Shown piece after piece: positions 8,854 through 17,700 of a DNA stretch of 25,261 nt. Numbering within the stretch: position 1 is the stretch's first letter; the number at the start of each line of letters is the position of its first letter. The notes under the pieces are model-generated. The model ran no database searches. It was given only the letters and a program-made list of their open reading frames with translations, and had not been told where the DNA came from. Location of the stretch: positions 1 to 25,261 of the forward strand of contig CAZXFT010000031.1 of NCBI GenBank assembly GCA_964640655.1, given 5' to 3'. The translations under genes were made by a program, and so were the position numbers. The DNA comes from BJGO01 sp964640655. Lineage in GTDB: Bacteria > Bacteroidota > Bacteroidia > Chitinophagales > UBA10324.

Positions 8854-10413
8854 TTATTCATAACCTAAAATCTCCCTGTTAATAAACATGACTTTGGAAT
8901 CATTGATTAAGTAATCAGGAAAGTCATCAGAGCCCTGCTTAAATACAACAATAGTTCTACCCATTTTTTTTATTTTATGGTATTGCTCATATGATGGAAC
9001 AAAATTATAAGCCGGCATACCCATATAGAACATTGCTTCTATGTAATGACGGCCTTTCACATTAAACAACACACTATTAGATGGTAGATTTAATGTAGAA
9101 TACAACAACCTGTTATGGGTAAGCATCCGAGTATAATGATTGTCAGCCTTCCATTGTGTATGCGTAGCCTGTAAAGACTCTATGTCGAATCTTATGAAAA
9201 GTAAGGTAGTAATACCGATGGCAATAACCCAATTATAAATTGTTACAGAAGTAATAAACCGGTCAATCAGGCTTATCATATAGTCTAACAATGATGCAAA
9301 CACAATAAAAACAATCATAGCAACAACAACCGGAAATGAAGGCATCTTGGTAGCCGCGAATGAAAAGAAAATATATACAGCCGTTAACATTATCAGAAAA
9401 GAAGCTGACAGTTTTTTGTCTTTTACCTGTTTGATGAAAATAATAATTGCGGGGATAATAATGAGTAAGGCCCCGAAGCCATAGATTGAATTGAACTCCT
9501 GAAAATGATACCACATACTACCCTCGTGGCCTTCGAGTGGTATGAGAAAATGTTGCGATATAAATTCATATGCTAGCCTTGCTTCCTCAGGGAATCTGAA
9601 CAAAATATAAAGTTGCCATGGTGCGGCAACTAATAAGGTTACCAGTAATGACTTAAGAATATCCCAATTATATGCAATGCTGATTTTTTTTTCAGATACT
9701 CTGACAACCATCCATCCTAAATAAACCAGCAAGCCTACCAACCACTTACACAATATTGCCATGCCTGAAAATAGACCAATCAGATATATCCACTTCTTAT
9801 TATTACTATAATAGTATTCTATCAATGACCATATACTGAGCGATACATAAACTAAAAAAGTAAAGTCATTATGATCAAGTGATTGTCTTCCGGCAATTAA
9901 CTCTATAAGATAAATAGAAGAAACCGTCAGGATGCCGGCTAAATAACCTACACGGTGATTGATTAGTAATTGACCTGTACGATATGTAATAATAACCAAA
10001 ACAGTCCCGAGAATTATATTAGGCAATCGCAATACAAATTCTGAGATACCAAAGAGTTTAAAGCACAAGGCTATCTGCCAAAGAAACAAGGGTTGCTTGT
10101 GCAGCCAGATATGAAATCTGTCCCAACGATCGTAAGCCATGTCAACAACCTGCTCATCGTATAAGGTTGGTAACAATGGGTGCATCATTAAATTTTTGGC
10201 AACGAGAGCATGGAAACGTTCATCCCATAGGTTTAAGAAAGGATCTAATAATGCAGAAAAACTAAAAATACAAATCGCGAATAGCGATAGAAAGAATAAT
10301 GAAAGTGTATTTCTTTTTTGCAGATGTGCAAGGAGACTAAAGAAAAAAAATACTCCGCCGGTAAGTAACAGTGTTACCTGAATTTGATCGAAGTATGTTT
10401 TCATAAAGTTCAT
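8854..10413 (-). CDS. ArnT/PMT-type (GT39/GT83-like) polytopic membrane glycosyltransferase
   Basis: Probably moves a sugar from a polyprenyl-phosphate donor to an envelope acceptor at the outer face of the inner membrane. I place the start at the ATG at 10413 (519 residues); ATG 10404 is equally possible, and an extension to a TTG at 10446 is less likely. From 10413 the protein opens with two hydrophobic helices (about 10-31 and 36-55). An ArnT-like first periplasmic loop follows, with DPFLNLWDERFHALVAKNL (D64/E65 as candidate catalytic acids), HKQPLFLWQ (105-113) and EFVLRLPN (125-132). About ten more hydrophobic segments follow, then a soluble C-terminal tail (about 410-519). The family is clear; donor and acceptor cannot be told. 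The gene is AT-rich: 18 of 60 bases are G or C at 9841-9900 and 16 of 60 at 10261-10320. It has 222 bp of noncoding DNA upstream. Confidence 0.85.
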   Translation of the reverse strand: MNFMKTYFDQIQVTLLLTGGVFFFFSLLAHLQKRNTLSLFFLSLFAICIFSFSALLDPFLNLWDERFHALVAKNLMMHPLLPTLYDEQVVDMAYDRWDRFHIWLHKQPLFLWQIALCFKLFGISEFVLRLPNIILGTVLVIITYRTGQLLINHRVGYLAGILTVSSIYLIELIAGRQSLDHNDFTFLVYVSLSIWSLIEYYYSNNKKWIYLIGLFSGMAILCKWLVGLLVYLGWMVVRVSEKKISIAYNWDILKSLLVTLLVAAPWQLYILFRFPEEARLAYEFISQHFLIPLEGHEGSMWYHFQEFNSIYGFGALLIIIPAIIIFIKQVKDKKLSASFLIMLTAVYIFFSFAATKMPSFPVVVAMIVFIVFASLLDYMISLIDRFITSVTIYNWVIAIGITTLLFIRFDIESLQATHTQWKADNHYTRMLTHNRLLYSTLNLPSNSVLFNVKGRHYIEAMFYMGMPAYNFVPSYEQYHKIKKMGRTIVVFKQGSDDFPDYLINDSKVMFINREILGYE

Positions 10414-10668
10414 AACATCATAATTTATAATAGCTGTAAATATCAATACTTTAGAATAAGTTGTTCTTGGGTATAATACAAATTATTGAATCATAAATTA
10501 TTTTTTACGGATGTATAGAAATAAAAAATTGATCATAAGTAAGGACTTAGTGTAGGTTACAGCCCATGAATATTATATACCTATTCTGCACTGTGCTCAA
10601 AAGTCCTGTAGTTGTTATTATACCATCAGGAGAAGTGAGGTATAGTATTTCAGTCTATATTCTAAACT

Positions 10669-12459
10669 CTAATCGTTCAATTTGAGTACTGCTAAGAAAG
10701 CTTGCTGAGGCACTTCTACATTGCCTATCTGGCGCATACGCTTCTTACCTTTCTTTTGCTTTTCAAGTAGTTTGCGTTTACGAGAAATATCACCGCCGTA
10801 ACATTTGGCAGTAACATCCTTGCGCATGGCACTTATGGTTTCGCGGGCAATAATTTTGGCACCAATGGCTGCCTGAATGGCTATTACAAATTGTTGGCGC
10901 GGCAAAAGTTCTTTCAGCTTTTCGCAGATTTTTTTTCCAAAATCGTAAGCATGATCCCGGTGTATAAGTGCACTCAGAGCATCAACATTTTCACCATTTA
11001 ATTTAATGTCAATCTTAACTAAATCACTAGGACGATAGTCGAGAGGATGATAATCAAAGGAGGCGTAACCCTTGGAAATAGATTTGAGCTTATCATAGAA
11101 ATCAAAAACTATTTCTGCCAATGGCATTTCAAAAATTAACTCTACGCGCGTTGGTGTGAGATAGGTCTGGTTCTTGAGTATTCCTCGTTTATTTAGACAT
11201 AGTGTCATTACGGAGCCAATGAAATCTGGCTTGCAGATTGTGCTAGCCTTAATCCAGGGTTCTTCCACGTGATCGAGTGTGGTGGGTTCGGGAAGTTCGC
11301 TGGGGTTGTTTACAAGCAGTTCGGTTCCGTCGTTCAAATAAGCATAGTAGGATACGTTTGGTACAGTTGTAATCACTGTCATATCGAACTCACGGTCTAA
11401 ACGTTCCTGAATAATCTCGAGGTGCAACATACCGAGGAAGCCGCAACGGAATCCGAAACCGAGTGCCGCAGAACTTTCGGGTTCAAAAGTGAGTGAGGCA
11501 TCGTTGAGTTTTAATTTTTCAAGCGACTCGCGCAGTTCTTCATAATCATCGGTATCTACGGGATAAATGCCGGCAAATACCATAGGCTTTACTTCTTCAA
11601 AACCTTTGATGGATTCGGTCGCAGGGTTTGCTGCCAAAGTGATGGTATCTCCCACTTTCACTTCGCGCGAGTCTTTGATACCGGTAATCACATAACCCAC
11701 ATCGCCGGTTTTAATCACATCGCGAGGTGACTTTTCAAGAAGCAAAACGCCAACCTCGTCAGCTATGTAGTCTCTGCCGGTAGCCATAAAGCGTATTTTA
11801 TCTCCTTTGCGTATTTCGCCTTGCAGCACGCGGAAGTATGCTATAATGCCTCTGAAAGAATTGAACACAGAATCAAAAATGAGCGCCTGTAATGGAGCCT
11901 TGGGATCTCCTTTGGGAGCAGGTACACGTTCTATGATGGCAGCTAATACATCTTCCACCCCCAAACCTGTTTTGCCGCTGGCAAGCAATACATCTTCGCG
12001 GCGGCAACCTACGAGATCAACGATCTGGTCTTTTGTTTCTTCGATCATTGCGCCGTCCATATCTATCTTATTGGCAACAGGGATAATTTCCAGTCCCTGG
12101 TCTATGGCTAAGTACAAATTGGAAATAGTTTGAGCCTGAATACCCTGGGTAGCGTCTACCAATAATAATGCACCCTCGCATGATGCAATGGCACGCGATA
12201 CTTCGTAACTGAAGTCCACGTGACCTGGTGTATCGATGAGGTTGAGTACATATTCCTGTCCCTTATGAATATGTTTCATCTGAATAGCGTGGCTCTTGAT
12301 TGTGATGCCTTTCTCGCGTTCCAGGTCCATGTCGTCTAGCACCTGTGCCTGCATCTGCCTTTCGGTGATGGTTTTGGTAAATTCAAGAAGACGGTCGGCC
12401 AGGGTACTTTTTCCGTGGTCGATATGTGCTATGATGCAAAAGTTTCTGATGTGCTGCAT
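10669..12459 (-). CDS. lepA: Elongation factor 4 (LepA), back-translocating GTPase
   Basis: A ribosome-associated translational GTPase that acts on stalled or mistranslocated ribosomes and affects initiation and assembly. The start at ATG 12459 gives 596 residues, the family length, with the canonical opening MQHIRNFCIIAHIDHGKS; the frame runs 17 codons further upstream, but that would be an atypical extension. GTPase motifs are G1 AHIDHGKST (11-19), switch I EREKGITI (47-54), G3 DTPGHVDF (76-83), G4 NKID (130-133) and G5 SGKTG (about 160). The LepA-specific C-terminal domain ends with RKRKLLEKQKKGKKRMRQIG. It follows the COG2509 gene by 74 bp, and a TAnnTTTG box in that gap suggests its own promoter. 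Confidence 0.98.
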   Translation of the reverse strand: MQHIRNFCIIAHIDHGKSTLADRLLEFTKTITERQMQAQVLDDMDLEREKGITIKSHAIQMKHIHKGQEYVLNLIDTPGHVDFSYEVSRAIASCEGALLLVDATQGIQAQTISNLYLAIDQGLEIIPVANKIDMDGAMIEETKDQIVDLVGCRREDVLLASGKTGLGVEDVLAAIIERVPAPKGDPKAPLQALIFDSVFNSFRGIIAYFRVLQGEIRKGDKIRFMATGRDYIADEVGVLLLEKSPRDVIKTGDVGYVITGIKDSREVKVGDTITLAANPATESIKGFEEVKPMVFAGIYPVDTDDYEELRESLEKLKLNDASLTFEPESSAALGFGFRCGFLGMLHLEIIQERLDREFDMTVITTVPNVSYYAYLNDGTELLVNNPSELPEPTTLDHVEEPWIKASTICKPDFIGSVMTLCLNKRGILKNQTYLTPTRVELIFEMPLAEIVFDFYDKLKSISKGYASFDYHPLDYRPSDLVKIDIKLNGENVDALSALIHRDHAYDFGKKICEKLKELLPRQQFVIAIQAAIGAKIIARETISAMRKDVTAKCYGGDISRKRKLLEKQKKGKKRMRQIGNVEVPQQAFLAVLKLND

Positions 12460-12469
12460 AAAAGAGCGG

Positions 12470-12477
12470 CAAAGATA
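12470..12477 (-). promoter_or_regulatory. Putative -7 promoter box (TATCTTTG) for lepA
   Basis: The minus strand reads TATCTTTG, a perfect TAnnTTTG, ending 10 bases before the lepA ATG. A TTTG occurs about 30 bases upstream, too far for the usual spacing, so only the -7 element supports the call. Confidence 0.4.
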
Positions 12478-12533
12478 AGAGATAAAGAGGTGCGGCGCGG
12501 AGTTACACAAACGTTATTTGATCATTATATATG

Positions 12534-14135
12534 TCATACTATCGCATTACATATTGCCTCCGCCGCTTTTCTGCCATCAATAGCTGCACTCACTATGCCA
12601 CCTGCATATCCGGCACCTTCGGCGCAGGGATAAAGATTTTCTATTTCGGTGTGTTGCATTTTTTTGTTTCGGGGAATACGAATCGGAGAAGAGGTACGTG
12701 TTTCAAAGCCAACAATTACCGCTTCACTGGTTAAATAACCATGCATTTTTTTACCAAAGTCAATAAAACCTTGCTGTAGTCTCTTGCCAATGTAGGCAGG
12801 TAAAAGCTCCGTCATCAAGTTTGAGGTAATGCCGGGTTGATAAGAGCATTCGGGTAACGTGTTTGAAAATTGATCGAGTATAAAATCACTAAGTCGCTGT
12901 GCGGGTGCAGCCTGCGAGCGACCACCGCTGCGCCAAGCAATGTATTCCAGATCCTCCTGCAGTGCAACACCTGCAAATACACCATGTTTGTAGTATGCTG
13001 TCATATCTTCCTGTTCTATACTTACAACGATACCACTGTTTGCATAAGGATTGTTTCGCTTGCTTGGCGACCATCCATTAGTTACCACCTGATAGGGTTG
13101 TGTGGCGCATGGTGCAATAATACCCCCCGGGCACATACAAAATGAATAGACTCCGCGTCCGTTCGATTGTGACACTAAACTATATGATGCTGGAGGAAGA
13201 TACAAGCGCAAATCCTCCAACTCTTTTTCGCTGTTGCAATGGTATTGAATACAATCTATGATGGATTGTGGATGCTCCACGCGCACACCTACTGCAAATG
13301 GCTTTGCCTCGATAGATATGTTGTGTTTGTGAAGTAATCGAAATATATCTCGCGAGGAATGACCTGTTGCCAAAATGTATGCAACAGCTTTATACTCCTG
13401 TGTGTTGCCGCTTAACTCCCCTTTGTTGTTGACCGATTCAGTGATTACACTTTCAATTCGATTATTAAGACGAATCAATTCGGTTACACATGTATTGAAA
13501 TGAATTTCGCCACCTAATTCCAGAATTTTATTTCGCATGGCTTCAATAATCCTGGGTAGTTTGTTGGTTCCTATATGCGGATGTGCATCAAACAATATGG
13601 TATCATCGGCACCAAACTCAACAAATCGTCGCAATACTTCGCGGATGCTACCACGCTTATCGCTGCGTGTATATAGTTTACCATCGCTGTACGTTCCTGC
13701 GCCACCTTCGCCAAAACAATAATTGGAATTAGGATTAACGATGTGTTCTTTATTGATGGCTGCCAAATCGCGTCGACGCTCGCGTACATCCTTGCCGCGT
13801 TCAAGAATTATTGGTTTAATACCTTGCTCCAGTAAAAATAATGCAGCAAACAGACCTGCCGGCCCTGCTCCTACAATAATCACCGACTTATTTGCCTGAA
13901 GACGCTGATACACCGTGACATCATTCTTTACTTGTATGAATGGCTCGTCTACAAAAACTTCTAGAGAGATATTGACATAAATTTTTTTCTGCCGCGCGTC
14001 AATTGAGCGACGTGTTAATCGAACATGTTCAATTTGCGATTCATTTACACCTAAATTTATAGCTGCTGCATGTTTCCAAGCAGTTTCATCAGAATAACAA
14101 ACAGCAGGTAAACGTAAATGGAGTGGATGAATCAA
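12534..14135 (-). CDS. COG2509-type FAD-dependent oxidoreductase
   Basis: A 533-residue flavoprotein of the uncharacterised FAD-dependent dehydrogenase family (COG2509); its substrate is unknown. After an N-terminal region of about 80 residues comes the dinucleotide-binding VIIVGAGPAGLFAALFLLEQG segment (GxGxxG at 89-94), then CFGEGGAGTYSDGKLYTR (about 139-156), ATGHSSRD and a C-terminal FAD-binding segment EGAGYAGGIVSAAIDG (about 508-523). No signal peptide is present, so it should be cytosolic. The start is apparently TTG at 14135: the in-frame codons above it run straight into the stop of the upstream gene with no ATG or GTG, and the next internal Met is far inside the FAD domain. It lies 6 bp after the 182-residue protein gene, so the two are probably coupled. 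Confidence 0.9.
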   Translation of the reverse strand: MIHPLHLRLPAVCYSDETAWKHAAAINLGVNESQIEHVRLTRRSIDARQKKIYVNISLEVFVDEPFIQVKNDVTVYQRLQANKSVIIVGAGPAGLFAALFLLEQGIKPIILERGKDVRERRRDLAAINKEHIVNPNSNYCFGEGGAGTYSDGKLYTRSDKRGSIREVLRRFVEFGADDTILFDAHPHIGTNKLPRIIEAMRNKILELGGEIHFNTCVTELIRLNNRIESVITESVNNKGELSGNTQEYKAVAYILATGHSSRDIFRLLHKHNISIEAKPFAVGVRVEHPQSIIDCIQYHCNSEKELEDLRLYLPPASYSLVSQSNGRGVYSFCMCPGGIIAPCATQPYQVVTNGWSPSKRNNPYANSGIVVSIEQEDMTAYYKHGVFAGVALQEDLEYIAWRSGGRSQAAPAQRLSDFILDQFSNTLPECSYQPGITSNLMTELLPAYIGKRLQQGFIDFGKKMHGYLTSEAVIVGFETRTSSPIRIPRNKKMQHTEIENLYPCAEGAGYAGGIVSAAIDGRKAAEAICNAIV

Positions 14136-14141
14136 AACAGA

Positions 14142-14690
14142 TTAATCTTCTTTTCCTTTTTCACCAACGAAGTAATCTTCTTTGTCTTTAAATAAAACAT
14201 TAAAGGTGGTTAATGTGCCATAGATGCGTGTGATATATTGCTGCAGGTTCACTTTGTCTTCATCGCTTAACAACTTGTGTGCATTGATTTGTTGCTCCAT
14301 CACACGAAGTCTGTCGCGTAGCATGACAATTTTATGAAAGAAAACTTCTATTGGAATTTCTTTAGACTTGATGGTGGTATTGGTTGATTTTATTTCGAGC
14401 ACACCACCTTTCCATTTATCGCCTAGAGGAACAAACTCCTGAACTCCGGCCCATTGACGTAAAATGCCGAGCAAGGATTTCTCTACGGCACTAATGGTTT
14501 CAACCTCAGGATTTACATTTTCTGCATGTAAAGTTTCCAGCATCGGGTCATCTTTATCTATTTCGTGGGTGCCTTCATCTAAGAAAGTTATCATGTATGT
14601 GTCATACTTATTGGCAATGACTACTCCCTGCCCCATTCGTGCATGCTGCACGCGTGATCCTACTCCAAGGTGCATATCTATATTCGACAT
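14142..14690 (-). CDS. Unrecognised 182-residue protein with N-terminal SH3/Tudor-like segment
   Basis: I do not recognise a named family. I choose the ATG at 14690; the frame could extend two codons to a TTG. Residues 9-50 (GVGSRVQHARMGQGVVIANK, then a strand ending in HEIDKDDP) resemble the small SH3/Tudor-like barrel, with the pattern GxRVxHxxxGxGxV, found at the end of UvrD/PcrA-type helicases and in CarD-like proteins. The rest is mainly helical: an amphipathic helix at about 66-80 (ISAVEKSLLGILRQWAG), then a long charged segment at about 106-175 with coiled-coil potential (VMLRDRLRVMEQQINAHKLL). No signal peptide or membrane segment is seen, so it should be cytosolic. It sits 6 bp ahead of the COG2509 oxidoreductase. 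A role in nucleic-acid or protein binding is only a guess from the barrel. Confidence 0.8.
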   Translation of the reverse strand: MSNIDMHLGVGSRVQHARMGQGVVIANKYDTYMITFLDEGTHEIDKDDPMLETLHAENVNPEVETISAVEKSLLGILRQWAGVQEFVPLGDKWKGGVLEIKSTNTTIKSKEIPIEVFFHKIVMLRDRLRVMEQQINAHKLLSDEDKVNLQQYITRIYGTLTTFNVLFKDKEDYFVGEKGKED

Positions 14691-14709
14691 CGTCAAATTG
14701 GTTTGACAT

Positions 14710-14717
14710 CAAAAGTA
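14710..14717 (-). promoter_or_regulatory. Putative -7 promoter box (TACTTTTG) for the 182-residue gene and COG2509
   Basis: The minus strand reads TACTTTTG, a perfect TAnnTTTG, ending 19 bases before the ATG at 14690. It lies in the 88-bp gap after the 1481-residue gene, which also holds the small inverted repeats ACTGT/ACAGT (14745-14756) and AACTGCAGTT (14724-14733). No -33 element is seen at the usual distance. Confidence 0.4.
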
Positions 14718-14778
14718 AATGTAACTGCAGTTCTTGTTTATCTAACTGTCAACAGTAAAAACCAAATTGTTCAGTCTG

Positions 14779-17700
14779 CTACTTTTTCTTAGGCGGCTCC
14801 AACAACAATTCCATACGGGAAACAAAGCTATTCTTCTTGTTCTCTGATCCAACATTGTATTGATACACTTTACCGTCATCCGATTTGGTGCGTCGTTTAT
14901 CGGGGTCAATAGCACCTAGCGCTGTAATAAAAGCTTTGTTGCCGGAAGCAATTTGCATATTGTTGTTCTGATAAAAGAAGTAGTACCAGTTGTCGTCATC
15001 TCCTGGTATGTATAGACTCAGGAAATCACCGGTTTTTTTATAACCAAATTCGAGATATGCTTTCTGCACTAAACGGTTCACAGAAGTAGTTCCTACATAG
15101 GCAATACCAATCGGCGCTATGCTACGGAAACTGCGACTCTCCCGATCCCAAACCATTTTCAAATCAGTTAGGAATATTGTGAACGGTGAGTCTTCCGGTC
15201 GTTTAAATGTACCCTCCTTGTTCATCTGAATTGAAAATGCTTTATCATTTTTGGGATCTACAAATTCAGGGATAGTCAACTGAAACTCGTCACTGAAATA
15301 GTCCACATCTTCTTCGCTGAAGTTATTGTTCAAAATAGACTTGCCCAGCATCAGCAATAAATCTTTGTCCATGTTGAATGAAATACCCATCAGTAAGTTG
15401 AGGATGTACTCATTCTTTTTTACATCGGTATTGATGGTTCCGGCACCTTTTGCATCTACCAGACCAAAGTTTAAACCAAAGTCCATTTTGCCTTCGCCAT
15501 AAACTTTACCAGAGACGTCGTTGTACTTAAACAAGTTACCACGTTTATCCCCTTGAAGAATTTTGTTTTTATCCCCGGCAAAAAATTCTTTTTGTGTTTC
15601 ATCGTAATATGCAATTCCGTTCGCAATAAAAATGTTACGGTCTTTTATACTGCGTTTAGCATTGAAGAAAGAAGTGTATAAATCAGCTGAATCGGCATAA
15701 AACACAATGCCTGTAGTTACAGGCTTCTTAGACATATTTTCCGGATCGGTGTAATAGATTAATGTTGAGTCGGGGGTGAATTCGTTTTGAATAGAGAACC
15801 AATCAACACGTATGTTTGGGTTTTGAACCATGAGTTTGGCATAACCATCAAACTTTAATGGCTGATAGTTTGCTTTAATTTCCACCTTACCTATGTATTG
15901 TATCTTAGGTATTACGGCAAACTTTAATGATGTATCAATGACAGTTTTGGCAAATGTTCTGAGTTTCTTGTTATCATCTTTGTATACCCCAATGTCACTG
16001 AACGGAATTTTTTGTTTCGCCTCGTTTGCACTTATGAAGTCGTACAATCCTTTAGACTTGTAGTTCTGCTTTCCATAGATATCGGTTGTACAATTGTAGA
16101 ACTTATGGAACTCGTTGACAGTATCAGCAACAATTGTTGATTTATTTAAAGTGCGCATCACTGCTCCGGGTTCGATAACCACCTTATTACTGTCTGCATA
16201 TACTTTGGCATCAACAACCGATACAAAAGGTACCTGATTCACTTTTAAAATGAAGTTTGTCAGGTCGTATGTTGCTGATTTGCCGGTGAAATTTAATGAG
16301 TCCTGTTGCGGGTGCATCGATGTAAAATCTGATTCGGTGCCTTCGGGAGCGAAGAAAGTAATCTGCTTACGATTCATATCCCATTTAAATTTATTAATGG
16401 ATGTACGATATAAATTGTACGGTAATTCTGTTGCTATATCATCTGTGTTGGAAACGAAATCTCCTTCACGTTTATCGAAGTCAATCTTGGCATTAACGTT
16501 TTTAGTTCTTAAAGCAAACTTTGTCGAGTCAACAGACTTGATGTTAAAGTCTGCTGTATCTGCAGTCATTGAGTTGGCACCAAATGCTATATCACCTGAT
16601 TTCATATTGGCATCGGCCCAGTCGAGAAATCCGCTGCCGCGCAATCCTTTGGAACGAAGCACCAGAGTTCCTTTCATTCTCGTATTATTTTCAAATACCT
16701 GTATGGGAATTTCTTTCATTCTCACTTCCATACTATCAGCATATGGTTTCCAATGCACATAAATATCTGTTGCGCTCACTTTAGGGTAAGGCACACCACC
16801 AAAAGGCCCTTTAGGCATGTTGAATGATTCAGCATTTGCATTCAGAGAATCAGGGAAGAAAATAATATCCTGCGATTTAGTGATGGAACTCAGAAATGCT
16901 ATATCGCCGTTTCCGCGTAAGCCGCGATTATCTAATGAAATACTGTTGGTGAATTTTCCTTTGCCGCCATACATGGGTATGTCGGTTCGTTTGGTAATAA
17001 AGCCCAGTGATAAATCTTTTTGAATACCAATTCTGTTTTCAATATCTGGGAAAATACCTCCTGACACCAATTTGCCATCAAAAGAAATCTTAGCGGGACG
17101 GAAGGAATACAGGCTATCCAGTTGAAAGGGTTTTAACTCAAAGAAAAATTTCTTTCTATCGTAAACACCATTGAAGGTCTTTTTTTGATCATAATAAACA
17201 TATGATTTGTCAGTGGTTTTGATGGAAGGAAAAGTCCAGTCGTGTTTTTTTCCACCGGACTTGGATAGCTTTCCATCAATCTGAATCACTCCGCTGACAT
17301 CTTGTATGCAACTGTGAATTGGTACCAGTACAGGCTTTCCGTCTTTACCAATTTGTCCGTTCGGAATGTTGAGTAAAAGTGTATCGGCGTGTGATAGTGA
17401 GATATTGAAACCATCATAACTAAACCCAAAGTTTTTTCCATACACATCGGCTCGGCCTGCAAAGAACATACCGTCGAAGTTCATATCGCGGTTTTTCATC
17501 AGTGTTACACTGTCGCGCTTGGGGAAAATAACCACAAAGGATGAATCGCTGAGTACAATGTTCTTAATACCTCTTATGCCCATACCATAACTTTTAAAAT
17601 CAACGCGCGAGTTGAAGTCACGTTTGAGTGAAGTGATTTTTATCACATCATAATCCACTTTCTTTTGTTCTGCCAATACATATTTAATGGCCTTCTGACG

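Noticed and set aside
8851..8866. Palindrome AGGTTATTCATAACCT between the convergent propeller and glycosyltransferase genes as a bidirectional terminator
   Set aside because: It overlaps the glycosyltransferase stop codon, is short, and lacks a downstream T-run in either direction.
10542..10607. Inverted repeat AGGACTT/AAGTCCT in the lepA-glycosyltransferase gap, and TATACC/GGTATA nearby, as a structured RNA
   Set aside because: The first has 7-bp arms 52 bases apart and the second 6-bp arms; both are expected by chance, and no riboswitch-like core or conserved fold is recognisable in the 222-bp gap.
16250..16762. A 170-codon plus-strand open frame opposite the giant exported gene
   Set aside because: It is antisense to a long continuous coding frame and shows no domain or start context of its own.
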